Notes: generated by a model not told the origin, from the letters alone. Positions 9,917 through 29,000 are shown, counted from the first letter of the stretch. The stretch: 64,000 bases of DNA from Cherax quadricarinatus (GCF_038502225.1 NC_091312.1:34804482-34868481); one strand, 5' to 3'. Numbers and translations are program-made.

Positions 9917-10814
9917 TCAATCAATCAATCAATCAAGTTTATTCTCTATAAAGATTACAATGTGGGGTTTACAGATTTAGAGTATTGTGTGGTTTACATG
10001 TTATAAAATACTAATTACAGCGGGGGCCACTAGAACACCTAGCATGGCTAGGCATTTCGGGCAGAATTAGATTAATTCTTAACTCTAAATTAATGCAGAT
10101 TATGGAGTAAGTTGGTATTAAGGCTAAGTGACTACATTATAGTTTGTGAGTTTAGCAATGTAAATGCTTTTGTTTTGGCACAATACACAGGTTCTATATT
10201 GTAATATCACAGGCAAACTTATGACTAGTTAGGATTCATTCGTATTTCCGTGATTATAGTCAAGTGGGTGAGTGAGTGTAAGTGTGAACAGATGGTTTTC
10301 ATGTAGTTAGTTGCCAGGGTGTATCAGGGAGATAAGATGTTGCCTAGCGGTAGCTTTGAAGGTGATGAATTTGTCTGCAGTTCTAGAGTTTTCAGGTAGG
10401 GTGTTCCAGATTTTAGGCCCTTTGACATACATAGAATTTTTGTAAAGGTTTAGTTGGACATGGGGAATGTCAAAGAGATGTTTGTGTCTGGTGTTATGCC
10501 TGTGGGTCCTGTCACAACTATCAAGAAAGCGTTTTAGGTCAAGGTTAATATTGGAATTTAAGGTCCTATAGATGTAGATTGCACAGTAGTAAGTGTGGCT
10601 GCTCTGAACGGGGAATAAGTTTAGATCTATGAATAGTAGGGGAGGGGGGTGTAGCCAGGGATGGGATTTAGTGATTATTCTTACTGCAGGTTTTTGTTGG
10701 GTTATTATTGGCTTTAGGTGTGTTGCTGCAGTTGATCCCCAAGCACAAATAGCATAGGTGAGGTATGGATAAACGAGTGAATTGTATAGTGTGAGAAGGG
10801 CAGTTTGCGGCACG
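9917..10814 (-). mobile_element. LINE B, 5'-truncated, (TTGA)n tail, inserted in LINE A
   Basis: On the minus strand an open frame of 168 residues (10,813 to 10,307) gives the C-terminus of a Jockey/CR1/L2-group LINE: LTLYNSLVYPYLTYAICAWG, IITKSHPWLHPPPLLFIDL and KGPKIWNTLP. The 3' UTR contains 'GCCCGAAATGCCTAGCCATG' and ends in AATAAACTTGATTGATTGAT-type repeats at 9,917-9,940. A simple tetranucleotide tail and 5' truncation indicate target-primed insertion. The insertion is present in both arms of the large inverted repeat, so it predates the duplication. In the right-arm copy (38,955-39,836) the same C-terminus is frameshifted near its end. Confidence 0.75.
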
Positions 10815-11600
10815 TAGTATCGTATCTTGGAGAGGAAGGGAATATGGAGGAAACAAATGTGTTCAGATATTTAGGAGTGGACTTGTCGGTAGAAAGGGTT
10901 TTGAGAGATGAAGTGAAAGGAAACAGCTGGAGCATTGAGGCAGCTGTGGACATAGAGAACTTTATAAGTGAAGGGAAAAATGGGAATACACAAGATTACA
11001 GTGATACCAACTGCTAAATGAGTGCGAAGAATCGGTTCTGAATGTTGTTGATAGGACGAGGCTGGGAGCATTAGAAATGTCGTGTTTGAGGGCAATGTGT
11101 GATATGAATATTATGTTAAGATTAGGAGTTTGGAGATATGGAGGTGTGGAGATACCTAAAGTATTATTCAGAGGAATGACGAGGGGTTGTTGAGGTGGTT
11201 TTCAAATTTAGAGATGATGGAGTAAAAAAGGGTGAATGGGAGGGCATGCTGGTCTACAGTGGAGGGAAGGAAGGGCAAGGGTCATCCAACAAAAGGTTGG
11301 AGGGAGAGAGTAAAAGATGTTTTGAGTGAAAGAGCCATGGTCATCTAACAGGATTGAGTGAGCATGTTAGAATGGAGTCAGGGGAAGCAAGTGACTTTTA
11401 TGATTTGACGTGCTGTTGGAGAGTATGCAATCTAACACTTATGGAGAGATTCAGGGAAACTAGTTAGCTAGACTTGATTACATCCTGGAGGCTGAAAAGA
11501 CAGTACCTTCACTCTGAAGGAGGGGTGGTGATGTCGTGGTTTGGAGGGGTCATCTGAACTGTAATACTGAAACCCTTGTAGTAAGACAGTGTCTGAATGA
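10815..11600 (+). pseudogene. LINE A, C-terminal region and 3' UTR (second part)
   Basis: After the LINE B insertion the frame resumes with EETNVFRYLGVDL, a standard segment of this LINE family. Broken remnants of the LGALEMSCLRAMCDM and maturase-like region follow. From 11,240 to 11,600 the sequence is the degenerate DNA version of the GRPRK..W...V end and its 3' UTR ('AGTACCTTCACTCTGAAGGA'). Other copies of this 3' end lie at 51,500-51,990 and 62,094-62,318 (both minus) and 54,700-54,975 (plus). Many stops make this a fossil. Confidence 0.5.
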
Positions 11601-11639
11601 GTGACAGTAAAACTATTTTCTTCTTTATCGGCTCACCCA

Positions 11640-11965
11640 ACCTAGACAGGTGACAGCCAAAGTGTTAAAAAGAGTGAGAGCTGAACAGGTGGAAAACAGG
11701 AATGAAAAAAAAATTAATAGCGTGTTCAAAAAATCTAACCAAGACAGCATTCACAACAATGAATTGAAGATGGAGAAGTTTATACTTAGAAAGAATATAG
11801 GGAAGAACTGGTTTGGCAATGGAGTTGTAGATGTGTAGGACAAACTCTCAGGTAGCACCATAGAAGAAAGAACTTTGGGTAGCTTGAAATATAGGCTGGA
11901 TAACAATGAGTGGGTGTGGGTGGGTACGAGTTAGACATGCGTAGCATGTCTTCAATATCATGTGT
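11640..11965 (+). mobile_element. LINE 3'-end fragment
   Basis: It contains 'AACTTTGGGTAGCTTGAAAT' and then ATAGGCTGGATAACAATGAGTGGGTGTGGG split over the next bases, a C-terminal/3' UTR pattern seen in several decapod LINEs; a related piece is at 61,733-61,840. No long reading frame remains. The reversed copy is at about 37,840-38,155 and keeps about 40 bases between this fragment and the CR1 piece that the left copy lacks. Confidence 0.45.
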
Positions 11966-11967
11966 TC

Positions 11968-12362
11968 AATATCTTACAATTTGCAGAATCGCTCATTTCC
12001 TCAGAACTACTAAACACCTCAAATGATGTAGTTGAAGTTTTAGGCAGTAAAGATCGAAAACCAAAACCTTGTCATTGTGGTAGTATACAAGCCTCCAGAT
12101 GCAGCTTCCCAGCAATTCCAAGAACAGCTTTTGAAAATTGACCACTGTCTGAAGAATCTCCCAACTCCTGCTCCAAACATCATGTTGCTGGGGGATTTCA
12201 ACTTGAGACACCTAAAATGGAGGAGTGTAACAAATAATATTTTAGCAGAGATCACCTCAGGAGACAGCTCAGATGAAAATTCACACACCAGCTATTAAAT
12301 CTCTGCATGAAATTCACTTTAAACTTGCAAATAATAGAGCCTACAAGACTAGAAAATACAGT
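11968..12362 (+). pseudogene. CR1-like LINE fragment, endonuclease part (5' side of the split copy)
   Basis: It matches the endonuclease region of the CR1 at 1.9-6.3 kb from its GLYIAES segment to PTRLEN (compare 3,500-3,890), including VVVYKPPDA, IDHCLKNLPTPAPNI and LLGDFNLRHLKW. The copy stops at 12,362 exactly where the large TIR element begins, and continues in register at 42,547 with NLIFTNN. The two pieces therefore were one CR1 split by an insertion. Small frame breaks (near 12,045 and 12,290) show that it was already old. Confidence 0.8.
12357..12362 (+). repeat. Target-site duplication TACAGT (left)
   Basis: TACAGT stands immediately before the left terminal inverted repeat. The same six bases follow the right terminal repeat at 42,547-42,552. 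Joining the CR1 halves with one copy removed gives 'GAAAATACAGTGAACCTC', in line with the reference CR1 near 3,880-3,900. Confidence 0.8.
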
Positions 12363-12570
12363 AGTAGTACTGAAGGCGGCTCAGTGGCTTCTTCTACAGA
12401 GTGGCTCATTCCCGAGTGGCTCTTCCTGAAAAGGGCTGCGGCTGAGTGGCTCCTTTTCCTGAGGGGCTCCCTTTCCTGAGCAGACTCCTTTTCACACCTA
12501 TATGCTAATGACATTGACCTCGCCCTCGAGACCACCTCGCCCTCGAGACCACCTCGCCCTCGAGACCACC
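12363..12570 (+). repeat. Left terminal inverted repeat
   Basis: About 200 bases pair with 42,299-42,546 in reverse complement with only a handful of differences. The tip is AGTAGT. The subterminal part has four spaced copies of a GAGTGGCTC-like motif (near 12,399, 12,415, 12,443 and 12,460), which could be protein-binding sites. Then come 'CCTATATGCTAATGAC' and three CTCGAG-bearing 17-bp repeats. Confidence 0.85.
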
Positions 12571-12735
12571 CCACCCACGACCCCGCCCCACGCCCCCCCC
12601 CCACCCGCGACCACCACCCGCCCCCGCCCTCGCACCTGCCTGCGGTCCCCTCATGCCCGCCCGTGCCCTCGCGCCCACGCCCTCGCACCCGCCCGCACCT
12701 TCTGCTGCGCCTTCTGCAGCGTCGTCCGGATCGCC
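12517..12735 (+). repeat. GC-rich, CpG-rich block with 17-bp CTCGAG repeats
   Basis: Three tandem copies of a 17-bp unit (CCTCGCCCTCGAGACCA) run into a very GC-rich, CpG-rich run of CGCCCACGCCCTCGC type. It stands out from the AT-rich surroundings. The same block occurs reversed at 37,020-37,275 (four 17-bp units) and truncated at 42,299-42,395 (four units). Confidence 0.85.
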
Positions 12736-13080
12736 CCCGCGCCCCGAATTTTTTTCCGATTTTTTTTTGAATTTTTTTTTGAATTTCATTTTCTTATGAT
12801 CTCCTCGGATCAAATTTTTGAGGTTCCCCCTCCCACTTTCACCCCATCCCAATTTTTTTTTTTAAATTTCATTTTCTTATGATCTCCTCGGATCAAGTTT
12901 TTTGGATTACCCCCTCTGGGGGTAAGCATTCAAAATGGTCTCCCACTTGCATCCCAATTTTTTTTTTCTCGATAATACAAAGACTCCATCTCCTTGGATC
13001 AAGGTTTTGGATTCTCCCCTCTGGGGGTAAGCATTCAAATGAACTCCTCCTATGGGGCATGGTACTTTCTCTTACTACAG
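12736..13080 (+). repeat. Degenerate repeats with 'CTCCTCGGATCAA' and 'CCCCCTCTGGGGG' motifs
   Basis: It carries three spaced copies of a (C)TCCT(C/T)GGATCAA motif and two copies of the small palindrome CCCCTCTGGGG followed by TAAGCATTCAAA. T-runs separate them. In the right arm (36,650-36,975) one motif type is further multiplied (extra copies near 36,731 and 36,770), so this block varies in copy number. Confidence 0.8.
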
Positions 13081-13120
13081 GTCTAAACAAGTGTGACATC
13101 ACCCCACCTGTGTTTACTCG

Positions 13121-13237
13121 GCGGACAGTGACGTCACGTGATGACCTCACACATACAGGCTGAATCTTGTCGACTTCCCCCTATGTCAGTGACGTCACGT
13201 GATGACCGCACACACAGGCTGAATCTTGTCGAGCAGA
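13121..13237 (+). promoter_or_regulatory. Two CRE/E-box composite sites in a 61-bp direct repeat
   Basis: TGACGTCACGTG occurs at 13,129-13,140 and 13,190-13,201. Each copy overlaps a full CREB/ATF site (TGACGTCA) with an E-box (CACGTG). The surrounding 61-bp unit, including CAGGCTGAATCTTGTCGA, is repeated. The pair is kept in the right arm at 36,492-36,564. Whether they drive transcription is unknown; their place in the terminal module would suit an element promoter or enhancer. Confidence 0.5.
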
Positions 13238-13529
13238 CATTAACTTAAAATGCAGGATAACACTATTTATTATACAACCAATGCATTTCATATACAACAT
13301 AGGGGAAAACATTTTCACTCTTAACCCAGGATAACCCAAATAATTCCATATTTTTTCGTTAATACCCACAACAATCAACAATTTCTTTACAAAATTCAAC
13401 ACAAGTCTAGACATTTTTCTCGTTTTAACTATTTCATCTCAGGTCACTCCCCACGAAGTAACCTTCTCTCTCTCCTTCTCCCCACCCTCCAAAACCCTCA
13501 CACTCCCACCAACACCTCACAATTTTCAC
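13238..13529. other. AT-rich linker between terminal module and satellite
   Basis: There is no gene. A 77-residue frame on the minus strand (13,414 to 13,181) is also open in the right arm with one change, but it has no recognisable motif and overlaps the CRE repeats. A C/T-rich run near 13,465-13,500 precedes the array. Confidence 0.5.
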
Positions 13530-14182
13530 TCATAACCCACAATTTTTTCTCGTTTTAATTAATTTTATCAAAAAAAGGCACAACAACAACCCACTTACAA
13601 AATCTTTTCGGCATCTCTAGTTCGACAACAACACCCACAACCCACAACACTCACAACCCACAACACCCACAACACCAACCCACTTATAACAACTTTTATG
13701 ATATCTCTAGTTCGACAACAACACCCACATCCCACAACACCCACAACCCACAACACCAACAACCCATAACAACAACCCACTTATAACATCTTTTCGGTAT
13801 CTCTAGTTCGACAACAACACCCACATCCCACAACACCCACAACCCACAACACTCACAACCCACAATTTTTTCTCGTTTTAACTAATTTCATCAGAAAAAG
13901 TCACAACAACAACCCACTTATAACAACTTTTTTGATATCTCTAGTTCGACAACAATACCCACAACCCACAACGCCCACAACACATACAACCCACAATTTT
14001 TTCTCGTTTTAACTAATTTCATCAGAAAAAGTCACAACAACAACCCACTTATAACATCTTTTCGGTATCTCTAGTTCGACAACACCCAATCCCCCACAAC
14101 ACCCACAACCCACAATTTTTTCTCGTTTTAACTATTTCATCAGAAAAAGTCACCACCACACTTACAACTTATAACCACTTTT

Positions 14183-21770
<7,588 letters not shown>

Positions 21771-22102
21771 CGATTAATTCACTAGTCACAATTTTACATA
21801 TTACGAAGTTAATACGCACACACACATCACTTTACTTTGAACACCTTCAAAACACTCTCATAAATCATTTGAATACTCACAAAAATACCTTTGAACATTT
21901 CCAAACAACACTGAAACATTTCCAAAATATCAATTTGAGTACTCCCAAATGCACCACTGAATACTACTAAAACACCACTGAATACAGTCAAAACACCACC
22001 AAAATCACCATAAACTAAGATCAACATAACAGACTAACACCCATCTCAAATTCACTAAAATCACTGTAACCAAGATATTCACAAAATTCTATGACCACCT
22101 AG

Positions 22103-22192
<90 letters not shown>

Positions 22193-24444
22193 CACACACA
22201 CACACACACTTTTCTCAATATCTCTTAAGAAATATTCTCTCATCGAAAACCTTTATCATCTCACTACAGAACAACCCCAAGATTACTTCGAACACTCTCA
22301 TAAATCATTTGTATGCTCACATAAACACCTTTGAACATTTCCAAACAACACTAAAACATTTCCAAGACAACATTTTGAATACTCCCAAATAAGATTGATC
22401 ATCTCTAATTTATCTACACTTTCATATTTCATTAAATTTCAACTCATCCCCCAAAACTCCTCCCTCATTCTCCAGATTTTTACAACAGTATCACAAAAAC
22501 TAACTCAGACACCTTACTTTGAACAACACCAAAAACACCATCATTTACCTTTGAATACTCCAAAAACATCATTCGAATACCCCCAAATCACCACTGAATA
22601 CTCCCAGAACACCTTCATAAATACTCTTGCACATCATTTGAACACCTTCAAAAACACCTTTGATTAGTCTCAAACACCATTTGAGTACTCCCAAATACAC
22701 CACTGAATACTACTAAAACACTTTTTTCTCGTTTTAACTAATTTCATCAGAAAGTCACAACAACAACCCACAACTTACAATCACTTTTCAGCAACTCTAG
22801 TTCGTCAACAACACCCACAACCCACAACACCCACAACCCACAAAACCCCCAACCCACAAAACCCACAACCCACAACACCCACAACCCACAACACCCACAA
22901 CCCACTTATAACATCTTTTCGGTATCTCTAGTTCGACAACAACACCCACAACCCACAACACCCACATCCCACAGCACCCACAACCCACATCACCCACACC
23001 CCACAACACCCACAACAACAACCCACTTATAACATCTTTTCGGTATCTCTAGTTCGACAACAACACCCACAACCCACAACACCCACATCCCACAACACTC
23101 ACAACCCACAACACCCACAACAACAACCCACTTATAACATCTTTTTTGGTATCTCTAGTTCGACAACAACACCCACATCCCACAACACCCACATCCCACA
23201 ACACCCTCAATCCACAACACCCACAACAACCCACAACTTATAACCACTTTCTCTTTATCTCTAGTTCGACAACAACGCCCACAATCCACAACACCCACAT
23301 CCCACAACACCCACATCCCACAACTTTTTCTCGTTTTAACTAATTTCATCAGAAAAAGTCACAACAACGCCCACAATCCCACAACACCCACATCCCACAA
23401 CACCCACAACACCCACAACAACCCACAACTTATAACCACTTTTTCGGTATCTCTAGTTCGACAACAACGCCCAAAAAACCACAACACCCACATCCCACAA
23501 CACCCACATCCCACAATTTTTTCTCGTTTTAACTAATTTCAACAGAAAAAGTCACAACCCACAACTTATAACCACTTTTTCGGCATCACTAGTTCGACAA
23601 CAATACCCACAACCCGCAACACCCACAACCCACAACCCACATCACCCACAACAACAACACATTTATAACGCCTTTTCGGTATCTCTAGTTCGACAACAAC
23701 ACCCACAACCCACATCACCCAGAACACCCACAACCCACAATTTTTTTTCTCGTTTTAACTAATTTCATCAGTAAAAGTCACATGAACAACCCACAACTTA
23801 TAACCACTTTTTCGGCATCACTAGTTCGTCAACAACACCCACAACCCCCAACACCCCGCAACCCACATCACGCACAAAAACAACCCATTTATATCATCTT
23901 TTTTGGTATCTCTAGTTCGACTACATTACCCACAACCCTCATCACTTACCAATTTATTCACAATTTATTCGATACAAATTTTTCCCCTTGTTTTTACTGA
24001 ATATTAAATGTAATACACATCCCTCTTTACATTACTAAAATTCTAATAAAATCCTTTCCATACCCATCTCCTTGTATCCACATAAATTGATATTATACTC
24101 ACAACAACTAATCTCACTACCCAACTACTGCGACATGTTTCAACACTCTCCATTCTTTTCCAATATATCATAACTTTTCAATTCTATAATTTCTTTTTGA
24201 AATATTCACATATTACCTTTATTTTCAGTAAAATCTCCTCATATTTCATTAAATTTCTAATACAACAATCCCCATACCCCTCTCCATCTCACCAGCATTT
24301 CTTTACATCCACTCACCCATCTCCCAACACACCTCTTCTGAACACACAAAAATCACATTTCACATCCACAAATGCATCTCATCACCCATCTCGAATCCAC
24401 TAAAATCACTGTAACCAAGATATTCACAAAACTCTATGACCACC

Positions 24445-24486
<42 letters not shown>

Positions 24487-24716
24487 CACTTTACTTTGAA
24501 CACCTTCAAAACACTCTCATAAATCATTTGAGACCACCTTTTCTCAATATCTCTTAAGAAATATTGTCTCATCCACAACCTTTATTATCTCACTACAGAA
24601 CAACCCCAAGATTACTTCGAACACTCTCATAAATCATTTGAATACTCACATAAACACCTTTGAACATTTCCAAACAACACTGAAGCACTTCCAAAATATC
24701 ATTTTGAATACTCCCT
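21771..24716 (+). repeat. Higher-order satellite unit 5 and degraded array edge
   Basis: The unit begins with the usual anchor, and its (CA)n tract carries CGCA instead of CATACA. After about 23,400 the sub-repeats decay. About 1 kb of unrelated AT-rich sequence (24,000-24,440) and a short (CA)n lead to the LINE insertion point. This edge is the part shared with the right arm at 32,430-33,650. Confidence 0.85.
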
Positions 24717-24730
24717 AATAAGATTTATCA
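24717..24730 (+). repeat. Target-site duplication AATAAGATTTATCA (left)
   Basis: It is identical to 30,578-30,591. The undisturbed site is present in the right arm (reverse complement near 32,430-32,445) and in other satellite units (for example near 14,816 and 16,911). Confidence 0.9.
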
Positions 24731-24820
24731 ACCTCTGCTCAGACGTTGTGCTGAGCGGTTGTCAGCTGTTGCTCCTCAGTCCCGACACCTGGTGGAGGAG
24801 TGTTTACAACATCAACAACA

Positions 24821-26074
24821 ATGGCGACTGCGTTTCGCCGCCGCGTTAATACTGTTTGTATTCAACTAACGCAGGGATCTATCACCGGCGAATCAGTAAA
24901 TGTGTTACTGCCAGCAATCATTCGTGATACTTATGGCATTCAACGTGAATCCTTGTGTGGCGTCGCCTTGAATGGAACTACACGGATCTTCGTCAAGTTT
25001 TGTGACACTCAGATGTACGAGAAGATTGTGACCCAGTACCAGGATATAAGTAAGCAAGTCACCCCAGCAGTTTCTGTCCAGTTGCATGACGTTTCACGAT
25101 ACTATACGTGGGTACGTGTGCGAAACGTGCCTTTCGAGGCCAATGAAGTTGATATACGTGACGTTTTTGAACGTTATGGGAAGATCCACCTGGTCACCAT
25201 GGGTAGGTGGTCTGACGGCCACTATAATGGCCTTCAGGAGGGGTCATTTACGTTGAAAATGTCCCTGCGTCAGCCGATTCCTTCGTACATTCAACTGGAG
25301 GAGTTTCGTTCCCAGGTGTACGTTACGTACCCTGGACAGAGAAGAACTTGCCGCCTCTGCGGCGCTCTGGATCACATAGCGGCTCAGTGTGTCCAGCGCC
25401 AGCCGCCATCGGGGCGTGGTCGTCGACCTGACGGTGAGGTACCCCGTCAGGCTCTGGAAGAGGAGGTTGTCGAGACATCGCCGCGTATGACATCATGGAG
25501 TGCTGAGGTTGATAGGGCCATGCTACTAGAGTCATCTTGTGTGACTCTACCTGGGACTGCCTCCCTTGACGAGGTGGAACATGTGAACAGTGAAATCCCT
25601 ATAGCAAGAGAGGCAGGTGAGATGGAAGCCGACATTGTATCTGCGTTAAGTGACCTATTAGCGTCGCATGAGTCTGATTCTGTGTTGTGTTCTGATGAGG
25701 GGAAATTACGTGCAGATGATGCTGATCAGATAGCTAAAGTGAGAGATTTGGAGAGTTCGAGTTTTCACACTGTTGAGGCAGAAATTCACAAGGAGAACAC
25801 CCCAAGTACTGACATGTCTGAAGATGCTGTTTCTAGGAAGCGTGCGGCTACCCCGTCCGACTCCGATGATGTCTTGACCCCTGGACAACGTTCAGGGAAG
25901 AAGACGTGGTCGGAAATCACGGGTGCGGGGAGGTCGCGCGAGTCCAGGACAGCAGGTAATATCACGGGGATTGCCAAAGGTGCGGGAAGTGCCTTGGGTG
26001 CTTGCCGGCGCAAAGAGAAAAAGGGAGTGGTAGCCCCTAGAGGAAAGCCACCTTTAACACAGTTAGGTGTGTAA
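24821..26074 (+). CDS. LINE ORF1 protein (RRM-like fold region, CCHC knuckle)
   Basis: 417 residues from the first ATG at 24,821; the frame is open slightly further upstream from a GTG at 24,800. Residues about 95-130 (YYTWVRVRNVPFEANEVDIR, then DVFERYGKI) look like an RNA-recognition-type segment. A CX2CX4HX4C zinc knuckle follows at C177, C180, H185 and C190. The C-terminal half is acidic and serine-rich, then basic (CRRKEKKGV). ORF1 proteins of this group bind element RNA. The end of the frame overlaps the open frame of ORF2 by about 34 bases. Confidence 0.85.
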   Translation: MATAFRRRVNTVCIQLTQGSITGESVNVLLPAIIRDTYGIQRESLCGVALNGTTRIFVKFCDTQMYEKIVTQYQDISKQVTPAVSVQLHDVSRYYTWVRVRNVPFEANEVDIRDVFERYGKIHLVTMGRWSDGHYNGLQEGSFTLKMSLRQPIPSYIQLEEFRSQVYVTYPGQRRTCRLCGALDHIAAQCVQRQPPSGRGRRPDGEVPRQALEEEVVETSPRMTSWSAEVDRAMLLESSCVTLPGTASLDEVEHVNSEIPIAREAGEMEADIVSALSDLLASHESDSVLCSDEGKLRADDADQIAKVRDLESSSFHTVEAEIHKENTPSTDMSEDAVSRKRAATPSDSDDVLTPGQRSGKKTWSEITGAGRSRESRTAGNITGIAKGAGSALGACRRKEKKGVVAPRGKPPLTQLGV

Positions 26075-29000
26075 CTATTAATGTTAATGGTTTGAAATCT
26101 GTCAGAAAGTGTGTGCAGGTGCGTGAGTGGTTGAATCGTTTTGCAGTGGATGTGTGTTTTTTGCAAGAACATAACCATAAAGTAGGAAGTTTGTTTGAGA
26201 TGGATGGTTATGACATTTATGTAACTCATTCCAGACGTCTGAAAGGTGGAGTGGCTGTGTTGATAAAAGCGACCAGCCCGTTTGTGCTGAGACATTGGGA
26301 GGAAGGGGGGGAGGGTCGCGTGGTGCGAGTCGTGGGGGATTGGGGTAGTAGAAGAGTTGGTTTTGTAGGGGTATATGGGCCGGCTGAACACGATGTTAAC
26401 ATTAAAAATACTTTTGTTAGAGATGTCTTGGTATATTATTTGAGGTCCCTGCCAGAAATTACAGTGGTAGGTGGTGACTGGAACTGTGTAGTGCGCCGTA
26501 AAGATGTTGAACCGAGGGGGGCGGGGTTCTGTTCGCTTGTTTTGGGTGACTTGTTGTCTGGTTTGGGGTTGGTAGATGTACGCGGAGGACGTGACTTTGG
26601 GATTGAGCATACTTTTGTGCGTAGGGGCTATGCAGCATGTTTAGATAGGGTGTATGTGTCTCGGCGGGTGGTCGTAATCAATGTGCGTGTATTGAACGTC
26701 TTTTTCTCCGACCACCGGGGAGTTTTTGTGGAGCTCGACTGGGGAGGTCTCCCGCATCGTTTTAAGGGATACTGGAAACTGAATACGCGGGTGCTACAAA
26801 GTGCGGATGATAGGGAACTATTCGAGGACTTCTGGGCGTCTATGGGAGTAGACTCCTGGGAGGGATGGGATTTAGTACGACAGTGGGATGAGGTTGTGAA
26901 GCCTCGAATTAAGGATTTTTATGTGAATCGGTGTAAGGAGGCCACTCGCATGGAGTATGGTTTTCAGAGGTACCTGGAGGGTCATCTACGACAATGTTAT
27001 GCACAGGGAGAGGCATCTGGGGTTTACCCAGTGGATGAGATCGATGCTATTAAAGAACAAATCCAAGTAATGAAAAATAAGGTTTTCGATGGGGCGCGCA
27101 TTTCGAGTGGGGTGGAGGAGGCTTTGTGGGGTGACAAGCCGTCTGCTTGCGTCTTACAAAGTCAGACACAAAGGCGAAAAGCGACTGAAATTGTGAGTTT
27201 AGTGGTGCAGGATGAAGTTGACGGGTATAGTGAGGGACAGGTCTTAACAACAACTGAGGGGATAAGTTTTTATGTCGATACTTGGAGTAAGATCCAGATG
27301 CAAAGTAAAGACGTGAGTGAGCATGCGATACAGGATTTGGGGAGAGGCGTACGATGCGAGTTAAATGATTACGATCGCCTTCTCATGGGTGGGCCTATAT
27401 CTGAGGCAGAGGTGTGGGAGGCACTACAAGGAATGAGTAAGGGGAAGGCTCCAGGCATTGATGGCATCCCTTGTGAATTTTATATCAAACATTGGGAGGT
27501 AATACGGACTTTTATGGTTCGTTTACTCAATGCGATGAAGGAGGGGGGGGTGTTAGGTCTGTCTCAGCGTACGGCGGTGTTGGTCTTAGTTAGGAAATGT
27601 GATGTGCCGTTAGCGATTAAGGACTACCGTCCCATATCGTTGATGTGTAGTGACTATAAACTATATGCGAAAATATTGATGAATAGAATTAAGAAAGTGT
27701 TTGATAAGGTAATCCATAAGAGTCAGTTTGGTGTGCCAGGTAGGTCAATGTATGATGGTCATGGGAATATCAGGGAGTTTGTTGAGGAATGCGGGGTGAG
27801 GGGTGGGGGTGGTGTTTTGGCTTTAGACTGGCGAGCCGCTTTTGATAGTGTGGAAAGAGAGGTTCTGTGGAAATTTATGAGATGGCAGGGTTTTGGAAAT
27901 GAGGTCATCATGTGGGCCCGTTCGTTGTACAATGGAGCGGGTTTTAAAGTACAAATTAATGGCAAGTTAGGTGTTTTTGTACACATGAGCAGGGGCATTC
28001 GTCAGGGATGCCCCATGTCTCAAATGTTTTTTGCATGTATGCAGGACCCTTTTTACTGGGCTGTTTGTGGGAGGGCAATAGAGACATCGTTGGGTCCGAG
28101 TAGTGGTCGACCAACCCTTGTGGGTTATGTTGATGATACTACTGTGTTATTACGTTCACGGGAGCAATTGGGTTTTGTTGGGAGACTTGTTGACATATTT
28201 GGCAAGGCTACGGGGATGTGTGTTAATAGAGAAAAATCGAAAATTATGGAGTTGGGGGAGTGGGTGGGGGATGGGGTGGATGCAGAGGGGTGGACTGTGG
28301 TTGATCGTATCACTATATGTGGTATTCATTATATGCGGGAGGTCGATCAGATGAGGGCGTACAATTCGGGGAGGGTTGTACATAGTGTCTTGGGGCGCTT
28401 AAATAGTTTACGGCCGCGACATTTAACCCTGCATCAGAGGGCGGTGGTCATTAATGTCCTGCTTTATAGCAAAGTATGGCACGTTGCTGCACTGTATCCT
28501 CTGTTGCAGGGGGACGTCAAACGTCTTTTGCATAGAATTTATCGATTTTTGTGGGGTTCTGGATGCGATTGGCTCACAAGAGCGGTGGTGGAGACACCAC
28601 TGCATCAGGGAGGGTTGGGTCTCATTCCTCTAGAGGCTCGTGTCATGGCATGTTACGTGAAGCGTCGTTTTCTCCGACTGGGTGGGATGCATGGTGGGTT
28701 AAGCGAATTGTATCACGACCTGCGCAGGTGGTGGAGAGGGAGGAATTTAATTTGGTGCGACGCGATGCTTCGCGTATTATTGAACATGAGGGACGTGCGC
28801 TGTGTAAAATTATGTACCTTAGAAAGGGCGGGTAGGGAGGTAGTCGTGGTGCGAGTTGAAGGAATGTATCCCATGTATGCGTGGGGTGATATATGGAGGC
28901 GAGTTCAACAGTTGCGTCTGCCTGCTCAAGTACGGGAAGTGGTTTTTAAATTTTTACATGGAATCTTGCCGTCTGGGGTGGTGTTGTATAATAGGCGTTT

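Noticed and set aside
9917..9940. CRISPR-like or regulatory reading of the ATCA repeats
   Set aside because: It is the tetranucleotide tail of LINE B on the minus strand.
12502..12882. Pro/Arg/Ala-rich frames over the GC block
   Set aside because: High GC removes stops on both strands; the sequence is a CpG-rich tandem repeat.
13181..13414. 77-residue frame kept in both arms (13,181-13,414 and 36,279-36,512)
   Set aside because: Open in both arms, but recent duplication explains this; it overlaps the CRE repeat and has no motif.
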